Shown: positions 18,911 through 28,429 of the stretch, one piece after another
Layout of the letters: every line of letters starts with the position of its first letter
Position numbering within the stretch: position 1 is the stretch's first letter
The notes under the pieces: generated by a model
What the model saw: only the letters and a program-made list of their open reading frames with translations
Databases searched by the model: none
What the model was told of the DNA's origin: nothing
Assembly (NCBI RefSeq): GCF_000469155.1
Contig: NZ_AWXE01000004.1
Location: 434,001 to 498,000, forward strand
Length of the DNA: 64,000 bases
From: Candidatus Micropelagos thuwalensis
Lineage (GTDB): Bacteria > Pseudomonadota > Alphaproteobacteria > RS24
Reading direction: 5' to 3'
Translations under genes and position numbers: made by a program

Positions 18911-19580
18911 CAATCACCCCATCGCGTAAACTGATAATGCGATCGCATCTTTGAGCAAGGGTCATATCATGCGTCACCATAATAAGTGTCACATTCAGGC
19001 TATCCTTAAGACCAAATATTAAATCCATAATTTGTGAGCCGTTTGATTGGTCAAGATTCCCTGTCGGCTCATCCGCGAGCAAAACAGGCGGCTGAGCAAT
19101 CATCGCCCTCGCCAAAGCAACACGTTGTTGTTCGCCGCCCGATAATTGCCCAGGATAATGCTCTAGACGGTGTGCGAGACCAACATTTGCCAGCGCCGTT
19201 TCTGCTGTTTCCAAATAATCTGCACCCATGCCAGCAAGCTCCAGTGGAAGTGTAACATTTTCAAATGCCGTCAATGTTGGAATGAGATGAAAAGATTGGA
19301 AAACAATACCAATATTTTTTTGACGAAAACGTGCCAGCGCGTCCTCATCCATGTCGGAGAGGCAATGTCCATTCATTACCACGCTACCAGAACTTGGTAG
19401 TTCCAGACCTGCAAGCGTCATCAATAAGGTCGATTTGCCTGAACCGGATGGACCGGTTAGACCAATCGCTTCGCCTTTCTTGACAGACAGGTCGATGCCT
19501 TTAAGGATATGGATGTCTCCAGCTAAGCTGGGCAAGGAGACATGTAGGTTTTTTACTTCCAAAAGGGAATCGGCAGACAT
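18900..19580 (-). CDS. ABC transporter ATPase, LolD/YbbA type
   Basis: Cytosolic ATPase (226 residues) partnering the downstream permease. Walker A GPSGSGKST (43-51), Q-loop QSF, signature LSGGEQQRVALARA (145-158) and Walker B LLADEP (~166) are intact, with the DEPTGNLD sequence of the MacB/LolD/YbbA subfamily. Its ATG (19578-19580) shares two bases with the ATG of the opposite-strand esterase gene. GGAGTG lies ~10 bases upstream within the esterase's codons. Confidence 0.94.
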   Translation of the reverse strand: MSADSLLEVKNLHVSLPSLAGDIHILKGIDLSVKKGEAIGLTGPSGSGKSTLLMTLAGLELPSSGSVVMNGHCLSDMDEDALARFRQKNIGIVFQSFHLIPTLTAFENVTLPLELAGMGADYLETAETALANVGLAHRLEHYPGQLSGGEQQRVALARAMIAQPPVLLADEPTGNLDQSNGSQIMDLIFGLKDSLNVTLIMVTHDMTLAQRCDRIISLRDGVIDAG

Positions 19581-20313
19581 GTTTGGTAAGCACTCCGGTA
19601 TATTTCAAGGATATAAGACTTTGCAAATATATCAGACCTATACGATTAATTCAGGTTTCTGGACGCCTATTTTATGCGCCTTAATTTTTGGTGCAATTTT
19701 AGTATGCCTCAGCCCTCAGAATGCAAAAAGTGAAACTCCTTTAATAGTAATCACCATGCTAGGTGACAGCCTGACAGCAGGGTATGGCTTACCAATTGGC
19801 GAGGGGCTTACCGATCAACTTCAGACCGCCCTAGATAAAAAAACCGATAAAATGAAAAAAATTCGTGTCATTAATGCCGGTGTCTCAGGCGATACAACAG
19901 CTGGCGGATTGGCGAGATTTGAGTGGTCAATTCCAACTCAAACAGATGCAATTATCATTGCTTTAGGTGGTAATGACGCCCTGCGCGGTATACCACCGGA
20001 GACGACCATTAAAAATATTGAAGCCATGATTATCAAGGCCAATCAAGCTGGTCTACCTGTTCTACTTGCTGGCATGACAGCGCCGCGCAATATGGGTGAA
20101 GACTATGTGCAAAAGTTTGATGCCATCTATCCGCATCTGGCTGAGAAATATAATCTCGTCTTTATGCCGTTTTTACTTGAAGGCGTGGCGGCAGACCCAG
20201 CACTTAATCAAGCTGATTTCATTCACCCGAACCGGGAAGGGGTTGCCATTATGGTCAAAAATTTACTGTCATATATCGACCAACTCACCCATCAGCTCAA
20301 CAAAAACGATTAA
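19579..20313 (+). CDS. tesA: TesA-like arylesterase / lysophospholipase, GDSL family
   Basis: Periplasmic SGNH hydrolase of the TesA/ApeA family acting on acyl esters or acyl-CoA thioesters. Block I is MLGDSLTAGYG (Ser64), block III ALGGNDALRG, block V QADFIHPN, which supplies Asp/His. A hydrophobic signal (about residues 29-46, TPILCALIFGAILVCL) precedes the domain, behind a rather long 28-residue N-region. The ATG at 19579 is chosen because the frame to 19351 is antisense to the ATPase gene and lacks relatedness. AAGGGAAT is ~11 bases upstream. 244 residues. Confidence 0.9.
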   Translation: MFGKHSGIFQGYKTLQIYQTYTINSGFWTPILCALIFGAILVCLSPQNAKSETPLIVITMLGDSLTAGYGLPIGEGLTDQLQTALDKKTDKMKKIRVINAGVSGDTTAGGLARFEWSIPTQTDAIIIALGGNDALRGIPPETTIKNIEAMIIKANQAGLPVLLAGMTAPRNMGEDYVQKFDAIYPHLAEKYNLVFMPFLLEGVAADPALNQADFIHPNREGVAIMVKNLLSYIDQLTHQLNKND

Positions 20314-20424
20314 GAAAAAAAATGTAATCAGTGAGGATTATTCAAATTACAATATTGAAATTATCCGCTTAGACCTGACATACTGCCTCTAATACTTATT
20401 TTTAATATGGTTTAGGAGATGATT

Positions 20425-20733
20425 ATGACGGGCACAGTTGATAAACTTTCCACTACAGAACGACGAGAAGCCATGGCAACGCTCAAAGGCTGGCAAAAAA
20501 AACGTGGGCGTGATGCAATCACCAAAAAATTTATATTTAAAGATTTTTCATCAGCTTTTGGCTGGATGAGTCGGGTCGCCATGAAAGCCGAACAAATGGA
20601 TCATCATCCCGAGTGGTTCAATGTATATAATCGTGTAGAAGTGATTTTAACAACTCATGATGCCGGTGGTATTTCTCAGTTGGATATTGACATGGCACGC
20701 TTTATGGACCGCACAGCACCCAGACAAAAATAG
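20425..20733 (+). CDS. phhB: Pterin-4a-carbinolamine dehydratase (PhhB/DCoH)
   Basis: Dehydrates 4a-hydroxytetrahydropterin in pterin recycling, normally for phenylalanine hydroxylase or molybdopterin metabolism. The catalytic signature [18 protein letters not shown] minus ends is present (residues ~55-70) and the ~100-residue length is normal. The ATG at 20425 lies six bases after AGGAG; the ATG at 20419 directly abuts that site, so the second is preferred. No phenylalanine hydroxylase is nearby. Confidence 0.92.
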   Translation: MTGTVDKLSTTERREAMATLKGWQKKRGRDAITKKFIFKDFSSAFGWMSRVAMKAEQMDHHPEWFNVYNRVEVILTTHDAGGISQLDIDMARFMDRTAPRQK

Positions 20734-21077
20734 AGGATATTATTTAATTCGGTCATTCAATCTTCTGCCAATTCTTATGGGAGGCCACTTTAATGGGGGG
20801 AGGTCTCCGGCTGCTCGTTTCCCGAATTCTTATTTTAAAAACCGGATCCCTAACTGCTTCCCTGAACTTAGAGTGCTGAAACACTGCAAATTGAATTATT
20901 ATTGAGAGGTTTTTATCAATTTGAAGTCATAATCATTTATATTCCCCAAGTCTTAACATAGGGTTAAGCGCCCTTCATAAAGACGACTCATGACACAACA
21001 TTTCAACCTAAACAGGTGACGACAATCTGCACCCATCGACAAATTTATATCTGCGTTTTTATCTTAGTAGGATGATT
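20734..21077. other. Intergenic region phhB / quinone reductase, content unassigned
   Basis: 344 bases between convergent genes. One possible structured element is a 7-base-pair hairpin GGAGGCC (20780-20786) / GGTCTCC (20802-20808) with a G-rich loop, in a purine-rich patch at 20778-20812. I do not recognise tRNA, tmRNA, 4.5S or 6S features. A short open frame across it (to 20905) is a continuation of an out-of-frame shadow of phhB and looks non-coding. No clear terminator for either gene. Confidence 0.4.
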
Positions 21078-22082
21078 TCAGCGGCCCATATTAATAACAA
21101 GTTTCCCCATCACCTTTCTTTCAGCCATCTGCGTAAGAGCTTTTGCTGCATCTTCCAAAGGATAGACCCCAGAAATATGCGGCTTTATTTTCCCGTCCTG
21201 AAACATGCCCATTAACTCGATAATATTCTGCCGTGCATCTTTAGGTTGCTCCGCATTAAAACGCCCCCAGAACACACCGACCAGTGAAGTGCCTTTGAGC
21301 AAGGTCAAGTTTAGCGGTATCTTAGGAATATAACCGGCAACAAAACCGACAACAAGATAGCGCCCGCCCCAAGCCATTGCCCGCACAGCAGGTTCAGCAT
21401 AATCACCGCCAATGGCGTCATAAACAACGTCAACACCTTTTCCCCCTGTGAGATTTTTAACCTCTTCGGAAAATGCTTTTTGTTCATCCGGGGACAAACC
21501 ACCGGTTTTATAAAGAAGCGTGTCATCGGCACCATGGTCACGACAGACCTGCAATTTGTCCTCAGATGATGCCGCTGCAATTACACGCGCACCCATCGCT
21601 TTACCAAGCTCAACAGCGGCCAGCCCAACCCCGCCAGATGCGCCCATGATAAATAAAGTCTCACCGGCTTGAATTCTCGCACGGTCTTTAAGTGCATGAT
21701 AGGATGTGCCGTAGGTCAGTCCCATTGCGGCCGCGATTTTAAAATCCAAACTATCAGGAATAGGCATACAAAGCGCGGCTGGAAGCGCGATTTCATCCCG
21801 GAAACCCCCAGTTCCACAGACAGCCATTACTCTGTCACCAATTTTCAGCGTTTCGACTTTGTCACCTGCAGCGATGACTTCGCCGGAAACTTCTCCACCA
21901 GGAGAAAAGGGCAGAGGGGGTTTAATCTGATATAAATTTTGAATAACCAGAACATCGGGATAATTAACCGCAGCATTATGAACCTTGATAACAACATCAT
22001 TTTCACCGGCTGTTGGAGACTCAATGTCTTCAAGCACGAGACTTTCCGGCGGACCATAATCTTTGCATAAAATGGCTCTCAT
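21078..22082 (-). CDS. NADPH:quinone oxidoreductase, zinc-free medium-chain dehydrogenase
   Basis: Member of the QOR branch of the MDR superfamily (334 residues). It has a GroES-like N-domain (SPGGEVSGEV) and a Rossmann domain with GASGGVGLAAVELGKAMGARV minus its end at ~145-160. No structural or catalytic zinc cysteine/aspartate pattern is seen, so quinone or enoyl reduction with NADPH is more likely than alcohol oxidation; the substrate is unknown. Divergent from the SpoU methyltransferase with an 80-base gap. Confidence 0.88.
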   Translation of the reverse strand: MRAILCKDYGPPESLVLEDIESPTAGENDVVIKVHNAAVNYPDVLVIQNLYQIKPPLPFSPGGEVSGEVIAAGDKVETLKIGDRVMAVCGTGGFRDEIALPAALCMPIPDSLDFKIAAAMGLTYGTSYHALKDRARIQAGETLFIMGASGGVGLAAVELGKAMGARVIAAASSEDKLQVCRDHGADDTLLYKTGGLSPDEQKAFSEEVKNLTGGKGVDVVYDAIGGDYAEPAVRAMAWGGRYLVVGFVAGYIPKIPLNLTLLKGTSLVGVFWGRFNAEQPKDARQNIIELMGMFQDGKIKPHISGVYPLEDAAKALTQMAERKVMGKLVINMGR

Positions 22083-22162
22083 TTATTTCCCCTAAAGAAT
22101 TTCCAATTCGTGAAATCTAAAGTTATTATTCTACTTTGTAAAAACAAAAAAAGGAAAACCTC

Positions 22163-22672
22163 ATGCGTGGTTATTTTGGCATTGGTGTTGAAGGCATTTC
22201 TAAGCCTATGAACATGGGCAGTCTCATACGTTCAGGTCATGCATTTGGTGCCAGTTTTGCGTTTACGGTTGATGCCAATTACAAAGTTCGCGAAGCACGT
22301 TCAGACACATCCAAAACACCAAAAAATATCCCCTGGTATGACTGGGATAATCTTGAAGACATGATACTCCCAAGACATTGCCAGCTTGTCGGGGTTGAAC
22401 TGGTGGACGAAGCAATCGACCTGCCGAGTTTCACGCATCCACGATGCGCGGCCTATGTGCTGGGCCCTGAGCGGGGCACATTGTCGGAAGCCATGCTTGA
22501 TAAATGTGATCACATCATCCGCGTGCCAACGCATTTTTGTTTAAATGTTCAGATTGCGGGCGCGGTTGTGATGTATGACCGGATGCAGAGTTTTGGCAAA
22601 TTTGAAGACCGTCCGGTTATGCCTGGGGGGAATCCGCGCCGCAAGCGTAAAGCCATCTCCCCATCCGAGTAA
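22163..22672 (+). CDS. TrmH/SpoU family RNA 2'-O-methyltransferase
   Basis: SPOUT methyltransferase, 169 residues, the size of TrmL/YibK-like enzymes. Motif 1 is NMGSLIRSGHAFG (~17-29), motif 2 YVLGPERGTLSEA (~97-109), motif 3 VPTHFCLNVQIAGAVVMYDR (~121-140). In motif 3 the usual Ser before LNV is Cys. The exact target nucleotide cannot be read from sequence. AAAGGAAAACCTC upstream gives a ribosome-binding site. Tail-to-tail with the sigma factor gene, ten bases apart. Confidence 0.9.
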   Translation: MRGYFGIGVEGISKPMNMGSLIRSGHAFGASFAFTVDANYKVREARSDTSKTPKNIPWYDWDNLEDMILPRHCQLVGVELVDEAIDLPSFTHPRCAAYVLGPERGTLSEAMLDKCDHIIRVPTHFCLNVQIAGAVVMYDRMQSFGKFEDRPVMPGGNPRRKRKAISPSE

Positions 22673-22682
22673 GGGCAATAAA

Positions 22683-23354
22683 TCAGACTTTCCCGTCTAG
22701 CGCTTCTTTTAGTCGCGTGAAGGATAAGCGTAAACGTGACTTCACCGTGCCTAAGGGTAGTCCCGTTTCTTTGGAAATTTCGCTATGCGACCAACCTTTA
22801 TAGAAAGCTAGCTTCACTAGCTCGACTTGCTCTTCCGGCAGTGTCGCCATAGCGGAATGCACTTCTGCCTTGCGCTCAGCCATAATGACCGCATCATCAG
22901 GCTGCACTTCTTCATCCGGCACTAAAGCAGGATCTTCGGGGTCCAGTTCAGGATATTTCTCACGTCTTAAAATATCAATCCGCCGGTTACGCGCGATGGT
23001 GAACAGCCATGTTGATGCGGCGGCCTTGCGGCGATCGAAAAGCGCAGCCTTGCGCCAGACCGTTAACATCACATCCTGTACGAGTTCTTCCGCTTGGGCT
23101 TCGGAGGAACCGAGGCGCATAAGATAACCTTTAAGTCGTGGCGCAAAATATTCGAATAATTTTTTAAATGCAGCTTTGCTTTTATGCGCGGCAATGTCTT
23201 CAATTAAAGTAGCAAGCTCAGACATAGCCGCCTTGTCAGCCGGGGACAGCTTTTTCCGAGGCTTGGACTTTGAAGCAGATTTACTCGTCGCAGGTGGCGT
23301 GTCGGGCGACCCCGACTTCACGTCAACACTCCGGCCGCTAGATGTTCCGGCCAC
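22683..23354 (-). CDS. ECF-type RNA polymerase sigma factor, RpoE/ECF11-like
   Basis: Alternative sigma factor of 223 residues. Region 2 (FEYFAPRLKGYLMRLG... TWLFTIARNRRIDILRREKYPEL) spans ~64-130 and region 4 (LPEEQVELVKLAFYKGWSHSEISKETGLPLGTVKSRLRL) ~170-210. The sequence style resembles Rhodobacter RpoE (ECF11), which is controlled by the zinc anti-sigma ChrR and responds to singlet oxygen. A Ser/Lys/Pro-rich leader of ~40 residues precedes region 2. No ChrR or other anti-sigma gene is adjacent: downstream is the convergent methyltransferase, upstream the divergent IalB-like gene. GTG start with an AAGGAG site seven bases upstream. Confidence 0.92.
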   Translation of the reverse strand: MAGTSSGRSVDVKSGSPDTPPATSKSASKSKPRKKLSPADKAAMSELATLIEDIAAHKSKAAFKKLFEYFAPRLKGYLMRLGSSEAQAEELVQDVMLTVWRKAALFDRRKAAASTWLFTIARNRRIDILRREKYPELDPEDPALVPDEEVQPDDAVIMAERKAEVHSAMATLPEEQVELVKLAFYKGWSHSEISKETGLPLGTVKSRLRLSFTRLKEALDGKV

Positions 23355-23434
23355 GTTCGACTCCTTGCATATTCAAATTCAAATCATTCTAAACAAACTC
23401 CATCCACCGTCCAGATGCAAGTTAAAAAGCCTTC

Positions 23435-23462
23435 TTTTATCCACGGCGAATGGTGTTTATCA
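23435..23462 (-). promoter_or_regulatory. Candidate autoregulated ECF promoter of the sigma factor gene
   Basis: Minus-strand TGATA (23458-23462), exactly 18 bases, then TAAAA (23435-23439). The Rhodobacter sigma-E consensus I know is TGATC-N18-TAAGA, so eight of ten positions match with the right spacing. It lies 80 bases before the sigma factor's GTG. ECF11 sigma genes are normally autoregulated, so position and sequence agree. Confidence 0.45.
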
Positions 23463-23523
23463 CTCAAAATCGAGCCCTACAAAAAATATGGAATTATTCA
23501 GCGACGCAAATTATGATAACTAA

Positions 23524-24132
23524 ATGTCAAAAAATTCAGCCACCCCTTATTTCATGTTCCACCAGATGCTTCAAAATTTAAGCCGTTTAGCTCTTGCCAT
23601 TGTGATGGCTGTCGGGTCTTTCACGATTTGGAGTGTTTCAAACGCCGCCTTATCGCAAGTATACGCTGCCACACCCGAAAAAATCGGGACGTTTCGTTAT
23701 TGGCGCGTCTATCAACTTGGCATTGGCGTGAATAAGGTTTGCTATATGCTTTCTGAACCCGTTGAGAAACTCCCTCGCAATGTGCGCCGCGGAAAAATTT
23801 ATTTTTCTATCATGCATCATCCGGCAAATGGTGTCCGTAACGAGGCTTCAGTAAGTGTCGGATATCCTTTCTCTGCAAAAAGCAATCCCTATGCCCGCAT
23901 CGGAACAGATAGCTTTGACTTTGATTCAGGTGTTCAGATGGAAGCCGATCCGTCTTGGGCGTGGCTTCGTAACCCCGCCCATCATGACCGCTTGATTGAT
24001 ATGATGAAACGCGGAAACCAGCTTGTCTTTAAAGGCACGTCAGCACGCGGAACATTGACGACGGATACCTACTCTCTGCTTGGTTTCTCAAAGGCACTGG
24101 CGCGGCTTAACCAAGCCTGCCCTGCTCCTTAG
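23524..24132 (+). CDS. Invasion-associated locus B (IalB)-family exported protein
   Basis: Probably periplasmic protein of 202 residues. A signal peptide is visible ([20 protein letters not shown], about residues 22-41), followed by an IalB-type domain: FRYWRVYQL, then [31 protein letters not shown] and [17 protein letters not shown]. Two cysteines (C74 and the one in the last AC pair) could form a disulfide. The family is widespread in Alphaproteobacteria, with no enzymatic role known to me. It is divergent from the ECF sigma gene and ends just before rlmN. Confidence 0.8.
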   Translation: MSKNSATPYFMFHQMLQNLSRLALAIVMAVGSFTIWSVSNAALSQVYAATPEKIGTFRYWRVYQLGIGVNKVCYMLSEPVEKLPRNVRRGKIYFSIMHHPANGVRNEASVSVGYPFSAKSNPYARIGTDSFDFDSGVQMEADPSWAWLRNPAHHDRLIDMMKRGNQLVFKGTSARGTLTTDTYSLLGFSKALARLNQACPAP

Positions 24133-24145
24133 TAGACGGATCCTT

Positions 24146-25291
24146 ATGTCTCCCCTTTCCGCTCAACCCCCGACCTCATTGGTCGGGCTTAACCGCACCG
24201 CACTGAAGCAGGTACTCGCTAATATTGGGGTTGCGGACAAAGAGCAGAATATGCGTGTCCGCCAAATATGGAGTTGGCTTTATGTCCAAGGCGTACAAGA
24301 CATTGACAAAATGACGACATTGTCGGGCGCGTTGCGCAATAAACTTGCCGAACGCCATACTCTTAAGCGACTTTACGTCAGCGAAAAGCAGGTTTCGGAA
24401 GACGGCACTCGGAAATATCTCTTTAAACTGCATGACGGGCATGAAATTGAAACCGTCTATATCCCGGAGACTGGTCGCGGCACATTATGCATTTCCAGCC
24501 AAGTCGGTTGCACCTTAAACTGCACTTTCTGTCATACCGGCACGATGCGTCTTGTGAGGAATCTTGAGCCACATGAAATCGTCAGTCAGCTTGTCGCTGT
24601 GCGTGACGATCTTGACGACTGGCAGAATAATGAGGCCAAACGCGCTGTCAGTAACATTGTGATGATGGGTATGGGCGAGCCGCTTTATAATACCGATCAT
24701 GTGATTAATGCGCTCAATGTTATGAGCGACGGTGATGGCACGGCACTCTCAAAGCGCCGCATCACGCTGTCCACATCTGGCGTCGTGCCTGAGATTGCGC
24801 GCGTTGGCGACGCGACGGGTGTCATGCTGGCTATTTCTCTCCACGCTGTACGTGATGATTTACGCAACGAACTTGTTCCATTAAACAAAAAATATCCGAT
24901 TGAAGAATTGCTGGATGCCTGTCGTGCCTATCCGGGTCTGTCCAATGCACGGCGCATCACATTTGAATATGTCATGTTGAAAGACGTGAATGACAGCGAC
25001 GCAGATGCACATGAGCTTGTGCGACTTCTGTCAGGCATTCCAGCAAAAATTAATCTCATCCCGTTCAACCCGTGGCCCGGCTCACCTTATGAATGTTCGA
25101 GCCGGAATCGGATTATGAAATTTGCCGATATTGTTAATCATGCAGGTTATGCTAGCCCCGTGCGGACACCGCGCGGGCGAGATATTATGGCAGCTTGCGG
25201 CCAGTTGAAATCTGCCAGTGAAAAAATGTCGGCGGCAGACCGCAAGCAAGCTGAGCTTGCCGCCCAGCGTCTGAACCGACCGGTAAATTAG
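24146..25291 (+). CDS. rlmN: 23S rRNA / tRNA adenine-C2 methyltransferase RlmN
   Basis: Radical-SAM enzyme methylating A2503 of 23S rRNA and A37 of some tRNAs. It has the CxxxCxxC cluster motif C122/C126/C129 (GCTLNCTFC), the SAM-binding MGMGEPLYN and the C-terminal catalytic cysteine C351 (AACGQL). 381 residues from the ATG at 24146, close to E. coli RlmN. The frame stays open to 24080 within the IalB-like gene, but that part is antisense-free read-through without family similarity; GGAT precedes the chosen ATG by ~5 bases. Confidence 0.96.
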   Translation: MSPLSAQPPTSLVGLNRTALKQVLANIGVADKEQNMRVRQIWSWLYVQGVQDIDKMTTLSGALRNKLAERHTLKRLYVSEKQVSEDGTRKYLFKLHDGHEIETVYIPETGRGTLCISSQVGCTLNCTFCHTGTMRLVRNLEPHEIVSQLVAVRDDLDDWQNNEAKRAVSNIVMMGMGEPLYNTDHVINALNVMSDGDGTALSKRRITLSTSGVVPEIARVGDATGVMLAISLHAVRDDLRNELVPLNKKYPIEELLDACRAYPGLSNARRITFEYVMLKDVNDSDADAHELVRLLSGIPAKINLIPFNPWPGSPYECSSRNRIMKFADIVNHAGYASPVRTPRGRDIMAACGQLKSASEKMSAADRKQAELAAQRLNRPVN

Positions 25292-25313
25292 TGTAGGGAG
25301 TAAAGCGCAAGTG

Positions 25314-26198
25314 ATGGAAGTAGATGAGATTAATGTCGGCGGGGACAGGCTCGCACTCAGGATTTTCAGACCCCGCGATAATCGTCTGAATGGTGCGGCA
25401 GTTGTTCTTGCACATGGATTATCCTGCACTATGGATAGCCGCCTTTTTGCTTTTGCAGAGAAATTCGCTGAAGCGGGTCTCACCGCCATTACATTTGATT
25501 ATCGCAATTTCGGTTTTAGCGGCGGACGTTTGCGACAATATATCAATGTCCCTAATCAGATGGAGGATTGGCATCACGTGCTAGGCTATGCCAGAGGTCT
25601 CCCCAATATTGACCCGGATCGTATTGTGCTTTGGAGCACATCTTTTGGCGGGGGGCTGGCAACGCATGTCGCGAATGATGACGGGAATATTCGCGCTGTC
25701 GTCGCACAATGTCCGATGATGGATAATCCAAAAACAATCAAGCTGGGCATGTCACAACGCAGTCCGGCACAGAATAACAGATTAAAACGCCTTGCCATGA
25801 CAGCAGCACTCATGAATCTCGTCGGTCTGCGTGGCCCGTGCCTGCCTGTGACTGATCCCAGCCGCATGTCGATTATTCCTAGCGACGAGTCAGTGAAATT
25901 TCATGAAGTTGGCGGCCCAATGTGGATTAACAAAGTTGCTGTGCTGAGCTTTGCCAAAGGGGAAACACATACTAATAACCCAATACAAATTGCCGGAGAA
26001 TTTAATACTCCTATAATGTTGCAAATCTGCAAGAAGGATGAAACAGTTGATAATTCAGGGACAGAGGCATTTGCTGACATTGCGGGTGAATGTGTGACCA
26101 AGAAATACTATGACTGTGGTCATTTTGACTTATATTTGGAACCACTATTCAAGAATGCCTCTTCAGATGCAGCAGAGTTTTTTATAGGGAATCTATAA
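25314..26198 (+). CDS. Alpha/beta hydrolase
   Basis: Probable serine esterase or peptidase-like hydrolase, 294 residues. The N-terminal strand has VVLAHGLSCTMDSRLFAFAEKFAEAGL with the HG oxyanion element; the nucleophile is the Ser in LWSTSFGGGLATH near residue 110. The acid and His are probably in KKDETVDNSG and DCGHFDLY near the C-terminus. It resembles the dienelactone-hydrolase/S15-like group; the natural substrate is unknown. GTG (25311) and ATG (25314) are adjacent; AGGGAG is upstream and the ATG is preferred. Confidence 0.85.
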   Translation: MEVDEINVGGDRLALRIFRPRDNRLNGAAVVLAHGLSCTMDSRLFAFAEKFAEAGLTAITFDYRNFGFSGGRLRQYINVPNQMEDWHHVLGYARGLPNIDPDRIVLWSTSFGGGLATHVANDDGNIRAVVAQCPMMDNPKTIKLGMSQRSPAQNNRLKRLAMTAALMNLVGLRGPCLPVTDPSRMSIIPSDESVKFHEVGGPMWINKVAVLSFAKGETHTNNPIQIAGEFNTPIMLQICKKDETVDNSGTEAFADIAGECVTKKYYDCGHFDLYLEPLFKNASSDAAEFFIGNL

Positions 26199-26327
26199 AA
26201 TCTGCTTTTAAGTTGAGCTAATAGTGATTTAAATTTTACTTATGAAACTTGATAGAAAATGTTAACTTCATAATTATAATACATATATTAGATAAGTTAG
26301 TTAAGATAATCCCTAGTTGGAGAAACT
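26199..26327 (+). promoter_or_regulatory. argG promoter region
   Basis: 129 very AT-rich bases before argG. A perfect TATAAT hexamer is at 26275-26280. The nearest -35-like hexamer, TTGATA at 26249-26254, is 20 bases away, too long for a standard promoter, so the start site stays uncertain. GGAGAAACT precedes the ATG. No riboswitch or ARG-box pattern recognised. Confidence 0.3.
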
Positions 26328-27539
26328 ATGCTCTCTGATCAAATAAAAAAAATTGTGCTGGCTTATTCCGGCGGGCTGGATACGTCCATCATCCTGAAAT
26401 GGTTGCAGGAGACCTATGACTGTGAAGTTGTCACCTTCACAGCAGATTTAGGACAGGGCGAGGAGCTTGAACCAGCACGGCAAAAAGCCGAAATTCTGGG
26501 CATTAAAGAGATTTTTATCGAAGATTTGCGCGAAGAATTCGTGCGTGATTATGTGTTTCCCATGTTCCGCGCCAATGCGATTTATGAAGGCATATATCTG
26601 CTCGGCACATCTATTGCGCGGCCGCTTATTTCAAAAAGGCAGGTGGAAATCGCCGCCGCAACCGGCGCGGATGCCGTCTGTCACGGGGCGACAGGCAAGG
26701 GCAATGATCAAGTCAGATTTGAGCTTTCCTATTATGCCCTAAATCCCGACATTAAAGTTGTCGCGCCGTGGCGGGAGTGGGATTTAAACTCCCGTGAAAA
26801 GCTCATTGCCTATGCCGAACAAAACCAAATCCCCGTCCCGACGGATAAGCGCGGCGAAGCGCCTTTTTCTGTCGATGCGAATCTCCTGCATACCTCCAGC
26901 GAAGGTAAAGTGCTGGAAGATCCGGCGATGCCATGTCCGGATTATGTCTATCAGCGCACCATCGCGCCCGAAGACGCGCCGGATATACCGACTGAAATCA
27001 CCATTGGCTTTAAAGCCGGTGATGCGGTCTCCATTAATGGTGAATACATGTCCCCCGCGACTTTGCTGGAAAAACTGAACGTACTTGGCGGCGCAAATGG
27101 TATCGGGCGGCTGGATTTAGTAGAGAACAGATTTGTCGGCATGAAATCACGCGGCGTTTATGAGACACCCGGCGGCACTATTCTGCTGGCCGCTCATCGG
27201 GGCATAGAATCCATAACCCTTGACCGGGGAGCAGCGCATCTCAAAGACGATTTGATGCCACGTTATGCCGAGCTGATTTATAACGGCTTCTGGTTCTCGC
27301 CGGAGCGCGAAATGTTACAAGCCGCCATTGATGCCAGCCAGACACATGTGACCGGTGAGGTAACGCTGAAACTCTATAAAGGATCAGTCGATGTGATCAC
27401 GCGGCAGTCACCCTATTCGCTTTATTCTGAAGCACATGTCACTTTTGAGGAAGATGCAGTTTACGACCAGAAAGACGCGGAGGGCTTTATCCGCCTCAAT
27501 GCGTTGCGACTTAAACTGCTCGCCAGGCGGAACGGTTAA
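26328..27539 (+). CDS. argG: Argininosuccinate synthase
   Basis: Joins citrulline and aspartate with ATP cleavage in arginine synthesis. It has the P-loop-like pyrophosphatase motif [10 protein letters not shown] (residues ~8-17), [15 protein letters not shown] around 117-131 and the [18 protein letters not shown] segment near 266. 403 residues is the normal type I length. The ATG has GGAG seven bases upstream. It overlaps the opposite-strand folD by four bases at the stop codons, with no terminator between them. Confidence 0.98.
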   Translation: MLSDQIKKIVLAYSGGLDTSIILKWLQETYDCEVVTFTADLGQGEELEPARQKAEILGIKEIFIEDLREEFVRDYVFPMFRANAIYEGIYLLGTSIARPLISKRQVEIAAATGADAVCHGATGKGNDQVRFELSYYALNPDIKVVAPWREWDLNSREKLIAYAEQNQIPVPTDKRGEAPFSVDANLLHTSSEGKVLEDPAMPCPDYVYQRTIAPEDAPDIPTEITIGFKAGDAVSINGEYMSPATLLEKLNVLGGANGIGRLDLVENRFVGMKSRGVYETPGGTILLAAHRGIESITLDRGAAHLKDDLMPRYAELIYNGFWFSPEREMLQAAIDASQTHVTGEVTLKLYKGSVDVITRQSPYSLYSEAHVTFEEDAVYDQKDAEGFIRLNALRLKLLARRNG

Positions 27540-28429
27540 AGATTTATTTTATCAAGTCCGGCCTGCACACAAGCGGCATCGAGCGTATTTTTCAACAAAC
27601 ACGCAATCGTCATCGGCCCGACCCCGCCAGGAACGGGCGTGATATGCCCTGCAATTTCAGCCACGGCCTCAAAGTCCACATCGCCAACCAGACGGGTTTT
27701 TCCTTCCCCGCGTTCTGGTGCATCAATGCGGTTAATGCCCACATCAATCACACAAGCCCCCGGCTTGACCCAATCCGCTTTCACCATTTCCGGTATGCCA
27801 ACGGCAGCAACCAGTATATCTGCCGTCCGACATAAATCTGCCAAATCGCGCGTTCTTGAATGTGCCATCGTAACGGTGCAATTTTCTTGCAGGAGTAATT
27901 GCGCCACCGGTTTGCCGACAAGATTAGACCGCCCGACAATCACCGCATGCAAACCTTCAAGATTGCCTAATGTCTGCTTGGCAAGCATTACACTACCTTG
28001 CGGCGTACAGGGTGTTAAGGCATCCAATCTCGAGGCGAGGCGACCGGCATTGACGGGGTTCAACCCATCCACATCTTTGCTTGGAGAAATAGTTTCGATA
28101 ATCGTTTGTTGAGTGATCTGAGGCGGCACAGGGAACTGCACCAGAATACCATGCACGTCATCGTCTTTATTTAATGCGGTAACTTGTGCGATTAAGTCGG
28201 CTTCGGACACGTCTTTATCAAGGCGATACTCAAATGAAGCCATACCTGCAGCTTTGGTCGCTACACCCTTATTGCGGACGTAAACTTGACTCGCCGGATC
28301 CTCCCCGACCAACACAACAGCCAGACCAGGGGTCAGATTATGCGTTGTTTTTAAATCTGCAACCCCAACGCCGATACGTGCGCGAAATTCTTCTGCAATC
28401 GCCTTACCGTCAATCATCGCAGCAGGCAT
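27536..28429 (-). CDS. folD: Bifunctional methylene-THF dehydrogenase / methenyl-THF cyclohydrolase FolD
   Basis: Interconverts one-carbon forms of tetrahydrofolate with NADP. Signatures are [17 protein letters not shown] (catalytic Tyr/Lys), [13 protein letters not shown], the Rossmann [14 protein letters not shown] and the terminal [16 protein letters not shown]. 297 residues is normal. The ATG follows the yggT stop immediately (TAAATG) with an AGG seven bases before, so the two genes are co-transcribed and probably coupled. Confidence 0.97.
   Translation of the reverse strand: MPAAMIDGKAIAEEFRARIGVGVADLKTTHNLTPGLAVVLVGEDPASQVYVRNKGVATKAAGMASFEYRLDKDVSEADLIAQVTALNKDDDVHGILVQFPVPPQITQQTIIETISPSKDVDGLNPVNAGRLASRLDALTPCTPQGSVMLAKQTLGNLEGLHAVIVGRSNLVGKPVAQLLLQENCTVTMAHSRTRDLADLCRTADILVAAVGIPEMVKADWVKPGACVIDVGINRIDAPERGEGKTRLVGDVDFEAVAEIAGHITPVPGGVGPMTIACLLKNTLDAACVQAGLDKINL

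Noticed and set aside
19351-19578. Long N-terminal extension of the TesA-like ORF
   Set aside because: This part is exactly antisense to the ABC ATPase gene and shows no signal peptide or similarity; the ATG at 19579 precedes a signal sequence.
20657-20905. 82-codon ORF crossing from phhB into the intergenic region
   Set aside because: Begins as an out-of-frame shadow of phhB, has no RBS and unusual composition.
23176-23523. 115-codon ORF opposite the sigma factor gene
   Set aside because: Antisense shadow of region 2 and the promoter region, no RBS or recognisable family.
26199-26327. Riboswitch or leader-peptide control before argG
   Set aside because: No hairpin plus U-tract, no Arg-codon-rich leader ORF, no known aptamer pattern.
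27530-27545. Missing terminator or sequencing error at the argG/folD junction
   Set aside because: Both proteins have complete, normal C-termini; the four-base stop-codon overlap (TTAA) is a normal compact convergent arrangement.
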